A DNA stretch of 64,000 nt from Acanthopleura granulata (lineage: Eukaryota > Mollusca > Polyplacophora > Chitonida > Chitonidae), in NCBI GenBank assembly GCA_016165875.1, contig JABBOT010000034.1:868001-932000 (forward strand), given 5' to 3'. The position numbers were made by a program, and so were the translations under genes. Under the pieces are notes generated by a model. That model was not told where the DNA came from and did no database searches. It saw only the letters and a program-made list of their open reading frames with translations. Shown in pieces: positions 62,501 through 64,000 of this stretch (within the stretch, counting starts at the first letter, position 1; every line of letters begins with the position of its first letter).

Positions 62501-63717
62501 ACTTATTGACAAAGCTATAATGAAAATTATATCAATAGCCCGTTTAAAGGGTTAGTCGGCAAATGGCTAATAAACATGTTTTTGTAAGTAAGTAAGTATG
62601 TATGTATGTATATATGTATGTGTGTGTGTGTGTATATGTATGTATGTATGTGTGTGTATATGTGTGTATGTATGTATGCTTGTGATTTTACGTCGCAGTT
62701 AACATTTTTTTCAGTAATATGAAAATGAAGAGTCCTTAGAATGTATATGTGTATACTGTGTCTTCACTGCCGCCACTGGAGCATCATGCCGAAGACACCA
62801 GACATGACACCCCACCCGGTCACATTATACTCACGCGGGCGAGTCCTCTTTCCCTGCTCTAACCTATCAGTGTTGAGCGAGGCAGCAACAAGTATCATTT
62901 CTAAAGCCTTTGGTATGACCCGATCCGAGACTGATCCGGCATCTCCCGACCTCAAGCCGGACGTTCTAATCTCTAGCCACAGATGCGGTAAAACATGCTT
63001 TTGATAATGCTTTATATATAAACTGACTATAAATGTACATGTTTCCAGGCTGACAATCATTACAAAGTTGAGCCACCATACACCAGAGCTAGACTTCTTG
63101 GTCCAAACGTTGTGTCAGGAAGGTACGCAAAGCAGAGTTTCTTCGAAACAGCTATTGGCAAGCTGAATAAGTAAGTTTACTGACCTCAGTAAATTCTGCT
63201 TTCCAATCTAGTCTCACTGAAGTTACGCAATCTAAACGGGAGTAACTGATATGCAGGTAAATTTTGTCTTCCGAATTGGCAGTATGCTGCGAAATATTAA
63301 ATGGAAGTTCACTCACACAAAGGCGGTGTCCCTGGTGTAATTTGTGGGGTGGACCCAGTAACCATGGTGACGGGAGTGGTTTCCGTGGTCAAGAAACTAG
63401 ATAGGTGGTGGCAACTGAGGACGTCGAATCTCATAGCGATGCCATTTGTCCATGTCAGCGGGTGAAGACGAACAATACGAGCAGAGATTTCTTTCTCAAA
63501 GAAGTTCTTCACAATGGTGTTTCCATCGAAATTTCCAAGGAAGGTCTTGTTTGTGCCGTTTTCCTTGTAATAAGTGAAATTCACGCCGTTTGTACTGTTG
63601 GACACAATGAAAGACGTCACCCACTGGGGAAGGTCAGGGTGACCTTGTGTCGCTACCCCAGACACCATTTTGGGAGTCAGGAAGTCAACCTCTATCCACG
63701 GATGTGTATCGCTCTTA
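17181..63717 (-). CDS. Giant secreted mucin/hemocytin-like glycoprotein, 3' 43 coding exons (5' end beyond window)
   Basis: Forty-three exons read right to left, each bounded by AG and GT, join in compatible phases into one frame of about 4,196 codons ending in a stop at 17181. Order: F5/8C x10, CysD x2, CysD, CysD, TIL-like, VWC fragment with CysD, a 2.1-kb mucin exon containing a sixth CysD, an eleventh F5/8C, a seventh CysD, TIL-like, VWC, LDLa, VWC-like segments and CTCK. Known of the families: CTCK and VWC mediate disulfide dimerisation and assembly in mucins and VWF-like proteins; CysD/WxxW alternates with O-glycosylated PTS repeats in gel-forming mucins; F5/8C domains bind glycans or lipids, and occur in hemocytin/hemolectin. 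Inferred role: secreted gel, clotting or adhesive/immune lectin. No signal peptide or VWD is in view because the 5' exons are missing. Exon calls are strong; the family name is less certain. SCO-spondin-like or a lineage-specific mucin are alternatives. Confidence 0.88.
17683..17972 (-). mobile_element. SINE family B, near full length
   Basis: Minus-strand head cctccgtggcctgttggtta with A-box-like promoter, then body aaccgcc-poor region (gtcatgtctgatgtctttgg) and tail. It lies in the intron between 18099 and 17506, in sense orientation to the gene. Confidence 0.8.
18099..18150 (-). CDS. VWC second-half micro-exon
   Basis: 52 nt, phase 0 to 1: GQRQRDEDGCCQLCVNT. The CC..C end of the last VWC. 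Acceptor ctttcag, donor gtaagt. Confidence 0.85.
18809..18946 (-). CDS. VWC first-half exon (C-terminal VWC)
   Basis: 138 nt, phase 0 to 0: EGEVMPSLLQPDKCYTTTC, EYRATNNTYYIQSAHIDC, PVNPPVCKK. Acceptor caacag, donor gtaaag. Resembles the last VWC-like segment directly before the cystine knot in mucins. Confidence 0.86.
18957..19172. repeat. Degenerate short tandem repeat (gttacaagaaacaa-like)
   Basis: About 14 imperfect units of 15-17 bases built on agttacaagaaacaa, in the intron between 19238 and 18946. Confidence 0.75.
19238..19321 (-). CDS. VWC second-half exon
   Basis: 84 nt, phase 0 to 0: GEKEVSKAGHCCPICIPYAC, VLDGNVYK. The acceptor is gaaaag|gga, chosen because it is the only phase-0 option and because sister junctions also resume at Gly (GFSQTL.., GQRQRD..). 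A better-looking acceptor, cttttag before 19352, would need phase 2. Hence the start is moderately certain. Confidence 0.72.
19545..20365. repeat. 102-110-bp tandem array carrying splice-donor copies
   Basis: About seven units with accagtaaagtgtctcaagc, ggataaccttacacttatat and actcgggacttaccagt. The last unit overlaps the donor of exon 20365-20475. Exact minus-strand gtaagt copies lie at 19824, 19926, 20036, 20146 and 20249 (lowest coordinate), the true one at 20359. Unit length alternates with presence of catgactcctg-like insertions. Confidence 0.88.
20365..20475 (-). CDS. VWC first-half exon
   Basis: 111 nt, phase 0 to 0: PGETWKEGLCKSCECGDG, RKSDSGVTCHEKQCHKCKL. Typical VWC opening. Its donor ctg|gtaagt is the ancestral end of the tandem array immediately downstream. 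Confidence 0.87.
20655..21130. repeat. Minisatellite grown from repeat family C
   Basis: About ten diverged units of roughly 45 bases (tgacctttggcaagttatac, tagcaaactcttcca). The first unit follows ttatgggtgggt and ccaatgaacttcggcaagtt, the conserved core of family C, so the array is an expansion of that core. Confidence 0.75.
21363..21575 (-). mobile_element. SINE family A copy
   Basis: Plus-strand antisense body cagccagcattatggtggga through the tRNA-like head at gctaaccacctcagccatgg. The A/T tail is absent or decayed. Confidence 0.8.
21741..21868 (-). CDS. PTS linker and VWC lead-in exon
   Basis: 128 nt, phase 1 to 0: PLSTTTEQMPTTGTGTITPS, VTPPVPMDCTRTLPDGKVHI, FK. The DGK..K end before a phase-0 junction matches the ends of the TIL-like exons that precede a VWC. 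Confidence 0.83.
21955..22145 (-). mobile_element. SINE family A, degenerate
   Basis: cggaaacccacgaccatctg, ggtttgaactaacagctacc and ctaaccactcagtcag remain; contains an internal duplication of gctgcattatcat. Confidence 0.65.
22420..22645 (-). mobile_element. SINE family B, head-truncated
   Basis: gacgacgaggagtccttaga, gtcttcttgtggcaaggcg and gggccgaccagtcctctttc, ending at gaggcag. The tRNA-like head is missing. Confidence 0.78.
22650..24180 (-). other. Intron sequence around exon 23351-23405
   Basis: Apart from the small exon, nothing is recognised; contains C-rich runs near 23110-23140. Confidence 0.5.
23351..23405 (-). CDS. Small cysteine-rich exon
   Basis: 55 nt, phase 0 to 1: GSRRVTVLSGCNCTTYGC between attgcag and gtaagt. 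Probably completes the segment begun at 25357-25403. Confidence 0.75.
24183..24687. mobile_element. Long-inverted-repeat (MITE-like) element, copy 1
   Basis: Left arm about 24183-24369 and right arm about 24503-24687 are inverted copies: ggtt..aaaagaaca, aaggccatttcg..gctgatt, aataaaaatt and gaagcacagtg..tcacagatt. No reading frame of note. A second member lies at 34313-34760. Confidence 0.82.
24708..24900 (+). mobile_element. SINE family A, 5'-truncated, with (AAAT/GAAT)n tail
   Basis: Sense body gggctctgcccgatttcctc, cccaccataatgctggccgc, then aaaacaccaatcaaataaat and a long tail of AATAAATG-type units. Confidence 0.85.
25357..25403 (-). CDS. Small cysteine-rich exon
   Basis: 47 nt, phase 1 to 0: CPSVCPTPSLIDCSQ between tttcag and gtaagg. 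Too short to name a domain; phase and cysteines fit between the VWC-like exons on either side. Confidence 0.75.
25545..25660 (+). mobile_element. SINE family A, 5'-truncated
   Basis: ctgcggatggtcgcagattt, gggctctgcccgatttcctc, gtgaaatattcttgagtatg, gtaaaacgtcaatcaaataa. Confidence 0.82.
25845..26540. repeat. 93-bp tandem array
   Basis: Seven and a half highly similar 93-bp units (gcaccatggacatgtaagtc, agtggcagggtagctgtagt, acagattgttgcaaacatat). As 93 is a multiple of three, frames stay open on both strands (222 residues on the minus strand). The array lies wholly inside the intron between 26771 and 25403. Confidence 0.92.
26771..26962 (-). CDS. VWC-like cysteine-rich exon
   Basis: 192 nt, phase 1 to 1. 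VCDKVRCAAL, TPDGCCDVYRVECNCQQLNC and SVPSGECCPHC. Two CC..C-type clusters fit the VWC-like segments C-terminal to the D4 region in mucins and VWF. Locally GC-rich compared with the surrounding introns. Confidence 0.85.
27055..27155. repeat. Dispersed repeat family C copy
   Basis: ttatgggtggaagaaaggac, tttggcaagatactgacgaa, ctttcccaaatgtgatatac. Confidence 0.6.
27585..27692 (-). CDS. PTS linker exon
   Basis: 108 nt, phase 1 to 1: TSTTPPTSMISSTRSTPVSS then TVTVTVTVPPSTPNTT. Acceptor tttcag, donor gtaagt. Mucin-like spacer after the LDLa repeat. Confidence 0.82.
28142..28292 (-). CDS. VWC second half plus LDL-receptor class A repeat
   Basis: 151 nt, phase 0 to 1. GFSQTLDLASCKCGCKSC finishes the VWC, then CPVDHFRCHSGQCLPEKLRC, DGAIDCDTDEVNC. 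The six Cys and the acidic DGAIDCDTDE calcium cage of LDLa are present. LDLa repeats occur in SCO-spondin-type proteins and mediate Ca-dependent ligand binding. Confidence 0.87.
28418..28653 (-). mobile_element. SINE family A, near full length
   Basis: Antisense tail and body (ctgctgttttacaccgtgca, ttatggtgggaggaaaccgg) through head (gggcttgaactcacagcgat, ttgcactagcgcgcaaac). Sense to the gene, in the intron before exon 28142-28292. Confidence 0.85.
28901..28996 (-). CDS. VWC first-half exon
   Basis: 96 nt, phase 0 to 0: PGDIALDKNCAACTCFSGSV, HCIPKKCPPCSP. The CxxCxC and following C..C pattern is a VWC start. The domain is completed in the next exon by GFSQTLDLASCKCGC. Confidence 0.85.
29521..29750. 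repeat. 37-bp minisatellite
   Basis: Six units of ttgttcagaacgtaccatgt plus accatccaaactcaca, period 37. All three plus frames read the same peptide words in rotation, showing that none is coding. Confidence 0.88.
29822..29997 (-). CDS. PTS - TIL-like exon
   Basis: 176 nt, phase 1 to 0. STTPPVTTTTTTIPVC leads into CYHPMNVTSCPKNGCPQGQ, YCDGLKC, MKKNCTCLVEDKVVK. Short TIL-like module joined in phase 0 to a VWC half-domain, repeating the pattern at 38629-37948. Confidence 0.85.
30030..30292 (-). mobile_element. SINE family A, near full length
   Basis: Tail tttattcatttatttgatt, body ggaaaccgaatagagcctcg, tRNA-like head at gcgtgctaaccaagtgagtc. In the intron between 30928 and 29997. Confidence 0.85.
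30928..31209 (-). CDS. CysD 7 exon
   Basis: 282 nt, phase 1 to 1. CINWGAWVNNHHPTPGNTGD, IQCRTSSPD, KVRCNLWTGLIC and CFDYEVRVGC: a complete, stand-alone CysD, the most C-terminal of seven. Acceptor ctacag, donor gtgagt. Confidence 0.9.
31305..31475 (-). mobile_element. SINE family B, degenerate
   Basis: Keeps ggtcacattatactg, tatgctgagcgcaacctggg and gcagcaccaagatta..ttaaagtct, corresponding to the B body, with much decay. Confidence 0.5.
31480..32060 (-). other. Intron sequence, nothing recognised
   Basis: AT-rich intron between exons 32068 and 31209; no repeat or exon seen. Confidence 0.5.
32068..32145 (-). CDS. Short PTS exon
   Basis: 78 nt, phase 1 to 1: TSTPPVSTTTPVTTSEVTSS, ending ITPPQ. 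Acceptor tttcag, donor gtacat. A Thr/Ser/Pro spacer between F5/8C 11 and CysD 7. Confidence 0.8.
32452..32599 (-). CDS. F5/8C module 11, 3' exon
   Basis: 148 nt, phase 0 to 1. VLPGNQDSNKPVTNWFSKPI, AQFIRIRPQTWHNKIALRF and DILGCYTT complete the discoidin fold begun in 33827-34119. Acceptor tttcag, donor gtaagt. Confidence 0.9.
33600..33685 (+). mobile_element. SINE family A 3' fragment
   Basis: ccggggtttcctcccactat, gtgaaatattgttgagtagg, gcgtaaa. Abuts the relic F5/8C fragment. Confidence 0.7.
33694..33800 (-). pseudogene. Relic duplicate of F5/8C module 11 exon
   Basis: Reads GAGSIPDYITPHTVECTYS and HW..CQEQLGVEK, a diverged copy of the last third of exon 33827-34119, about 133 bases downstream. 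No good acceptor precedes it, and the tail runs into a SINE (33600-33685). Probably a non-functional tandem copy; use as an alternative 3' end cannot be excluded. Confidence 0.65.
33827..34119 (-). CDS. F5/8C module 11, 5' exon
   Basis: 293 nt, phase 1 to 0. CTLSMQMVQHTSNSTSV.., HAVSSWMPSLDDKAQYVEVDF, LLTGVTTQGRG and VTSYTVEYAYSTDDW. The WxP..Y/F..VDF segment is continuous here, so the phase-2 intron of modules 1-10 is absent; the domain is instead cut by a phase-0 intron after GVDK. Confidence 0.88.
34313..34760. mobile_element. Long-inverted-repeat (MITE-like) element, copy 2
   Basis: Same family as 24183-24687: ggacaggccacat..ttagaaagtac, gtgctgatttcaaacatggc, ttttttggcattttttacag and ggcgctacggtggacttttt, each inverted in the right arm. 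Confidence 0.82.
34965..37097 (-). CDS. Large mucin exon: 44-residue PTS repeats flanking CysD 6
   Basis: One 2,133-nt exon, phase 1 to 1, 711 residues. Five N-terminal repeats of 44 residues (GTPQPTTPPTGSPTPSPST, TMSPPTVSGSVTSG..), a CysD (CSWTRWMNGNAPGREGEVEN, CRVVGSQG, CSDYEVRVYC), then about nine related 132-bp repeats with a different consensus (KSPGTGSTLSPPTASGSVT, PRIPLLISIET). Pro/Thr/Ser-rich with almost no aromatics outside the CysD: a classical O-glycosylated mucin tract. Long opposite-strand readings are shadows of the 132-bp periodicity, which is a multiple of three. Large exons holding the PTS region are usual in mucin genes. Confidence 0.93.
37105..37525 (-). other. Intron sequence, nothing recognised
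   Basis: AT-rich intron between exon 37531-37948 and the large mucin exon. Confidence 0.5.
37531..37948 (-). CDS. VWC fragment - PTS - CysD 5 exon
   Basis: 418 nt, phase 0 to 1. Opens AWEQWENTAEECSTCICHN, the first half of a VWC domain, then SGPTTTVPPPGTT, then CysD: CQWTDWINVDKPGGANGGD, CREVST, LTCYDF, CNDYEVRFYC. The VWC and CysD share one exon, unlike the other cassettes. Confidence 0.88.
38010..38125. repeat. Dispersed repeat family C copy
   Basis: ggagtgccatgggcaaacca, tcctttggcaatttagggac, ctttcccaagagtgacatac. Confidence 0.6.
38629..38861 (-). CDS. TIL-like cysteine-rich exon
   Basis: 233 nt, phase 1 to 0. Starts LCPPGQTWSSCAYKCGDLC, continues ANTCVPGC, SCPPDQ, HACVTSELCAC and ends KPDGSIAV. 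Cysteine spacing fits the trypsin-inhibitor-like (TIL) repeats found in VWF, mucins and SCO-spondin. It is followed in phase 0 by a VWC start, the usual TIL-VWC order. Confidence 0.85.
38870..39690 (-). other. Intron sequence, little recognised
   Basis: A decayed SINE A trace (tttcactgatatgacagcg, aatggtgggaaaaaag) at about 38940-38985; otherwise nothing. Confidence 0.5.
39697..39738 (-). CDS. Micro-exon of PTS linker
   Basis: A 42-nt exon between gttgtag and gtaagt, phase 1 to 1, encoding TSTVVTTQVTTTT. It restores a Thr-rich spacer between CysD 4 and the TIL-like segment. Small, but supported by both splice sites and phase. Confidence 0.75.
39985..40331 (-). mobile_element. SINE family B, full length
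   Basis: The best B copy: minus-strand head ggctccgtggcccggtggtt with A-box-like sequence and gatatccgggatcaaac near the B box, then body and the tail tcatatagctgaataattgt. Sense to the gene. Confidence 0.88.
40540..40870 (+). mobile_element. SINE family B, opposite orientation
   Basis: Plus-strand sense: aagcgtctgcttcgaggtca, gggtcataccaaagacttta, gcgctcaacactgagaggtt, ctgccacaagaagac, tail caacgtaaaacccaaac. It forms an inverted pair with 39985-40331. Confidence 0.82.
40880..41490 (-). other. Intron with short imperfect repeats
   Basis: About 41200-41430 holds two to three loose copies of ttcaattcaaattctg and aaaactcaacagtaccggt blocks, roughly 80-120 bases apart. Confidence 0.5.
41498..41872 (-). 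CDS. PTS - CysD 4 exon
   Basis: 375 nt, phase 1 to 1. About 35 Thr-rich residues, then CGWSDWLNADKPDRGRGDFE, CRVTGS, GVTCDAQNGLRC and CHDYEVRVLC. Acceptor ttttag, donor gtaagt. A complete CysD of independent sequence, not part of the CysD 2/3 duplication. Confidence 0.9.
42080..42330 (-). repeat. Interspersed repeat family D copy
   Basis: Reverse of 11985: tgtgaccatttgccacctgt, aatgtgatgacaacacaacg, aagaggcctgatttcaccgg. Confidence 0.7.
42408..45880 (-). repeat. Tandem duplication, about 1.7-kb unit (intron plus CysD exon)
   Basis: 42408-44136 and 44137-about 45880 are collinear: cacacgatattctgattctc, cagttgcagatata, the shared intron and the CysD 2/3 exon ends (43581, 45251). The junction at about 44136 falls between PTS repeats and intron sequence. 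Confidence 0.85.
43581..44051 (-). CDS. PTS - CysD 3 exon, duplicated from the preceding exon
   Basis: Encodes GTTTPPVT-type repeats, then CEQWSKWINRDNPATGKGDF and FCSSGN through QDYMVRYYC, nearly identical to CysD 2. Donor gtgagt after 43581. The only acceptor found that keeps phase 1 is cttacag before 44051, inside the PTS repeat, because an in-frame TGA lies directly upstream (about 44061). Introns on both sides show that this is a partial tandem duplicate. The 5' boundary is the least certain of the CysD exons. Confidence 0.78.
45251..46135 (-). CDS. CysD 1 - PTS linker - CysD 2 exon
   Basis: An 885-nt exon, phase 1 to 1. Two CysD (Mucin2_WxxW) domains, CMYWTPWVNHNKPDDMGDFE.. and CDQWSQWINRDNP.., each end in the family's C.DYxxR..C block (KDYEMRVLC; QDYMVRYHC). 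Between them lie about 100 residues of PPVTGTT-type mucin repeats. CysD domains sit between PTS tracts in gel-forming mucins and are thought to tune cross-linking; WxxW is a C-mannosylation motif in the family. Confidence 0.92.
46500..47808 (-). CDS. F5/8C module 10 (exons 47676-47808 and 46500-46900)
   Basis: Exon A (133 nt) starts CLLPMGINDSLIVKDSQL and ends NKGAWVA. Exon B (401 nt) has YPWIQVDLDKVVLVTGIST, ARYVRVMPKTWVGGAAALRF and VWGC, then STTPHVTSTTPHVT. Divergent sequence with the same cassette phases: the last and an older unit of the array, directly before the CysD region. SINE family B sequence lies just upstream of exon B. Confidence 0.9.
46935..47075 (-). mobile_element. SINE family B, tail part
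   Basis: aacgaggaggaatcctcaga, gtgttttcttaaggcagggc, gccaaagtgctgcc; head missing. Confidence 0.7.
47080..47670 (-). other. Intron sequence, nothing recognised
   Basis: Intron between the two exons of F5/8C module 10. Confidence 0.5.
48296..48480 (-). mobile_element. SINE family A, partial
   Basis: Tail, body (cacgccatattcaagaatat, aacccacgaccatccacaga) and ttgaacacaatgg. Its right end recurs at about 50510-50590 and 52605-52690, carried along by the 2.09-kb tandem duplication. Confidence 0.75.
49197..50275 (-). CDS. F5/8C module 9 (exons 50128-50275 and 49197-49642)
   Basis: Near-duplicate of module 8 with a constant offset of 2,092 bases for both exons. It shares the Trp-to-Ser change (TASIEVDF). 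The VRLTVKDVHGKGGLRW strand and VLGC are kept, followed by a PTS tail. Confidence 0.9.
50330..50510 (-). mobile_element. SINE family B head fragment, duplicated
   Basis: gaccgggactgatcccgcat, cccgacctcaagtcggacgt and tctagccacagatgcg form the tRNA-like head in antisense. The same block plus flank recurs at 52430-52600 and at 62915-63090. Confidence 0.75.
51289..52367 (-). CDS. F5/8C module 8 (exons 52220-52367 and 51289-51734)
   Basis: Exons of 148 and 446 nt, usual phases. The start of exon B reads DSTASIEVDFLEIKL: the Trp of the WIEVDF core, present in modules 1, 3-7 and 10, is Ser here and in module 9. The rest of the fold (SYEIYTSVDR, VRLTVKGVHGKGGLRW, VLGC) is intact. The whole 2.09-kb unit including introns is nearly identical to module 9. 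Confidence 0.9.
53382..54752 (-). CDS. F5/8C module 7 (exons 54623-54752 and 53382-53827)
   Basis: Exon A is shortened to 130 nt, six codons fewer than its neighbours, and begins GCPIQMDLESYKL. Its donor is gtaatt. Exon B (446 nt) has DSKPWIQVDFLETRLISG, so the core Trp is kept, and ends VLGC plus PTS tail. Exon B and the downstream intron match modules 8 and 9; exon A and its intron do not, so the duplication boundary falls inside the module. Confidence 0.88.
55013..55125 (-). pseudogene. Relic F5/8C exon B fragment
   Basis: Reads HGKGGLRWNVLGFN, then a degraded PTS tail (GPSVTSEKPTASPS). It matches the 3' part of exon B in modules 3-9, but the closing domain Cys is Phe and the 5' three quarters are missing. 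It lies in the intron after module 6. Confidence 0.75.
55184..56829 (-). CDS. F5/8C module 6 (exons 56682-56829 and 55184-55635)
   Basis: Exon A 148 nt and exon B 452 nt with the usual phases. Exon B reads DSKRWIEVDFLETKL and closes at VLGC with a PTS tail. The intron between them is longer than in the sister modules because it contains a duplicated intron segment with a broken copy of exon A (56142-56194). A relic exon B lies downstream at 55013-55125. Confidence 0.9.
56142..56194 (-). pseudogene. Truncated F5/8C exon A copy
   Basis: The last 53 nt of an exon A, with its donor gtaaga, are repeated here, but the homology stops abruptly at 56195. A run of 13 G (56202-56214) follows immediately. 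The flanking intron (about 55680-56140) repeats at about 56215-56680. With no acceptor or upstream half it cannot act as a normal exon. It is either an unequal-exchange remnant or an assembly join at the homopolymer. Confidence 0.75.
57129..58233 (-). CDS. F5/8C module 5 (exons 58086-58233 and 57129-57580)
   Basis: Exon A 148 nt, exon B 452 nt, phases 1-2 and 2-1. Encodes DRWIQVDFLETKLISG, VRLTVKDVHGKGGLRW and NVLGC, then TVTPTPGPSVTTATPTASP, a mucin-like tail shared with the neighbouring modules. Confidence 0.92.
58527..59631 (-). CDS. F5/8C module 4 (exons 59484-59631 and 58527-58978)
   Basis: Same 148-nt exon A (VCTFKMGLESYKLVGDL) and a 452-nt exon B whose extra six bases add a DT dipeptide near its start. 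WIEVDF, the VRLTVKDVYGKGGLRW strand and VLGC are intact. Exon and intron sequence closely matches modules 3 and 5. Confidence 0.92.
59935..61030 (-). CDS. F5/8C module 3 (exons 60883-61030 and 59935-60380)
   Basis: Exon A (148 nt) encodes VCTQQMGLESYKLVGDF through HAYWMP; exon B (446 nt) encodes STTDTDRWIEVDFLETKLI, SYEISTSVDGKTYTPY, AQYVRLTVKDVYGKGGLRW and VLGC, followed by a 40-residue PTS tail. Phases are 1-2 and 2-1. It is nearly identical to modules 4-6, including the intron, so it belongs to a recent tandem series. Confidence 0.92.
61367..62445 (-). CDS. F5/8C module 2 (exons 62310-62445 and 61367-61707)
   Basis: Exon A (136 nt, phase 1 to 2) opens with CQEPMGVDN and ends SLGAWSP. Exon B (341 nt, phase 2 to 1) continues VSDRKQWLQVEF, ITGLLVQG, RFVRVLPVEW and ends IGVLGCYRPV. 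It is divergent from modules 3-9 and has almost no PTS tail, so it is an older unit. The donor gtaaac after 61367 is a weaker match than most. The intron between the exons carries a copy of repeat family D. Confidence 0.9.
61890..62130 (+). repeat. Interspersed repeat family D copy
   Basis: aaccagggcaacgacgactg, tcaatttacctcagctagag, aagcaaaattaggtaaaaaa. In the intron of F5/8C module 2. Confidence 0.75.
62584..62690. repeat. TG/TATG microsatellite
   Basis: Mixed (TATG)n and (TG)n run of about 100 bases, abutting a SINE B tail. Confidence 0.9.
62700..62990 (-). mobile_element. SINE family B, near full length
   Basis: Antisense body gacaccccacccggtcacat, ggtatgacccgatccgagac and head cccgacctcaagccggacgt, tctagccacagatgcggt. 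The head and 100 bases of flank match the 50330 and 52430 copies. Confidence 0.83.
63317..63717 (-). CDS. F5/8C module 1, second exon (first exon off window)
   Basis: Acceptor ttgcag before 63717, entry phase 2; donor gtgagt after 63317, exit phase 1. It encodes the discoidin core beginning SDTHPWIEVDF, with SGVATQG, the ARIVRLHP strand and the closing FDVLSC, then a short Thr/Pro tail. The matching first exon with the opening Cys must lie right of 64000. Upstream intron from 63718 to the edge is AT-rich with nothing recognised. Confidence 0.9.
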
Positions 63718-64000
63718 CTGCAAGTAGAAAACATACGCCTTAGAACTTGTAAATTACCTAAAGATTTGACCGAAAAAATTATAAATACGAAGATAAATAA
63801 TGTTGTAGAAATATTACTTTCTGAAACTTATAGTGCCATATACAGTTGATAAAAAAAGAAACAAATCTTTATCACACTATACACTGTTGAAACAAATACA
63901 ACTTTGGCATTTAGTAAGAATGAAAAACGATTTAGCCTCTCATAGTAATCTGAATACATAAACATCATGAAGTATTTTGATGCATTTATAAATGTGCTCA

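Overview
The window is eukaryotic, intron-rich and repeat-rich. It is almost certainly from an invertebrate animal. The extracellular domain repertoire and the tRNA-derived SINEs with long non-tRNA bodies suggest a lophotrochozoan, perhaps a mollusc or a brachiopod, but that is inference. I see no bacterial genes, rRNA, functional tRNA or CRISPR array.

One gene dominates. From 63717 down to 17181 on the minus strand I assembled 43 coding exons with GT..AG boundaries. Their intron phases join without conflict into one open frame of about 4,196 residues ending at a stop (17181). The 5' part lies beyond the right edge. Domain order, N to C, is: ten F5/8 type C (discoidin) modules, each with a Pro/Thr/Ser tail; seven WxxW/CysD mucin domains alternating with mucin-type PTS repeats; TIL-like and VWC-like cysteine-rich segments; a further F5/8C of different exon structure; an LDL-receptor class A repeat; more VWC segments; and a C-terminal cystine knot (CTCK). 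This looks like the C-terminal part of a very large secreted, polymerising glycoprotein, combining gel-forming-mucin features (CysD, PTS, VWC, CTCK) with hemocytin/hemolectin features (F5/8C, VWC, CTCK). No VWD domain is visible here; if present it would be to the right.

The gene is growing by tandem duplication. F5/8C modules 3-6 and 7-9 are recent intron-plus-exon copies in units of about 1.4 kb and 2.09 kb. Broken exon copies lie in introns, and one CysD exon appears to have arisen by partial duplication, using a splice acceptor inside the mucin repeat. Each F5/8C module is a two-exon cassette (phase 1 in, phase 2 internal, phase 1 out).

The first 17 kb holds no gene I can recognise. It holds minisatellites, SINEs, an interspersed repeat called family D here, a foldback element and a small LINE reverse-transcriptase fragment. 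The introns hold more of the same: two SINE families with tRNA-like heads (A and B), a third dispersed repeat (C), two copies of one long-inverted-repeat element, and several minisatellites. One of these has multiplied a splice-donor region.
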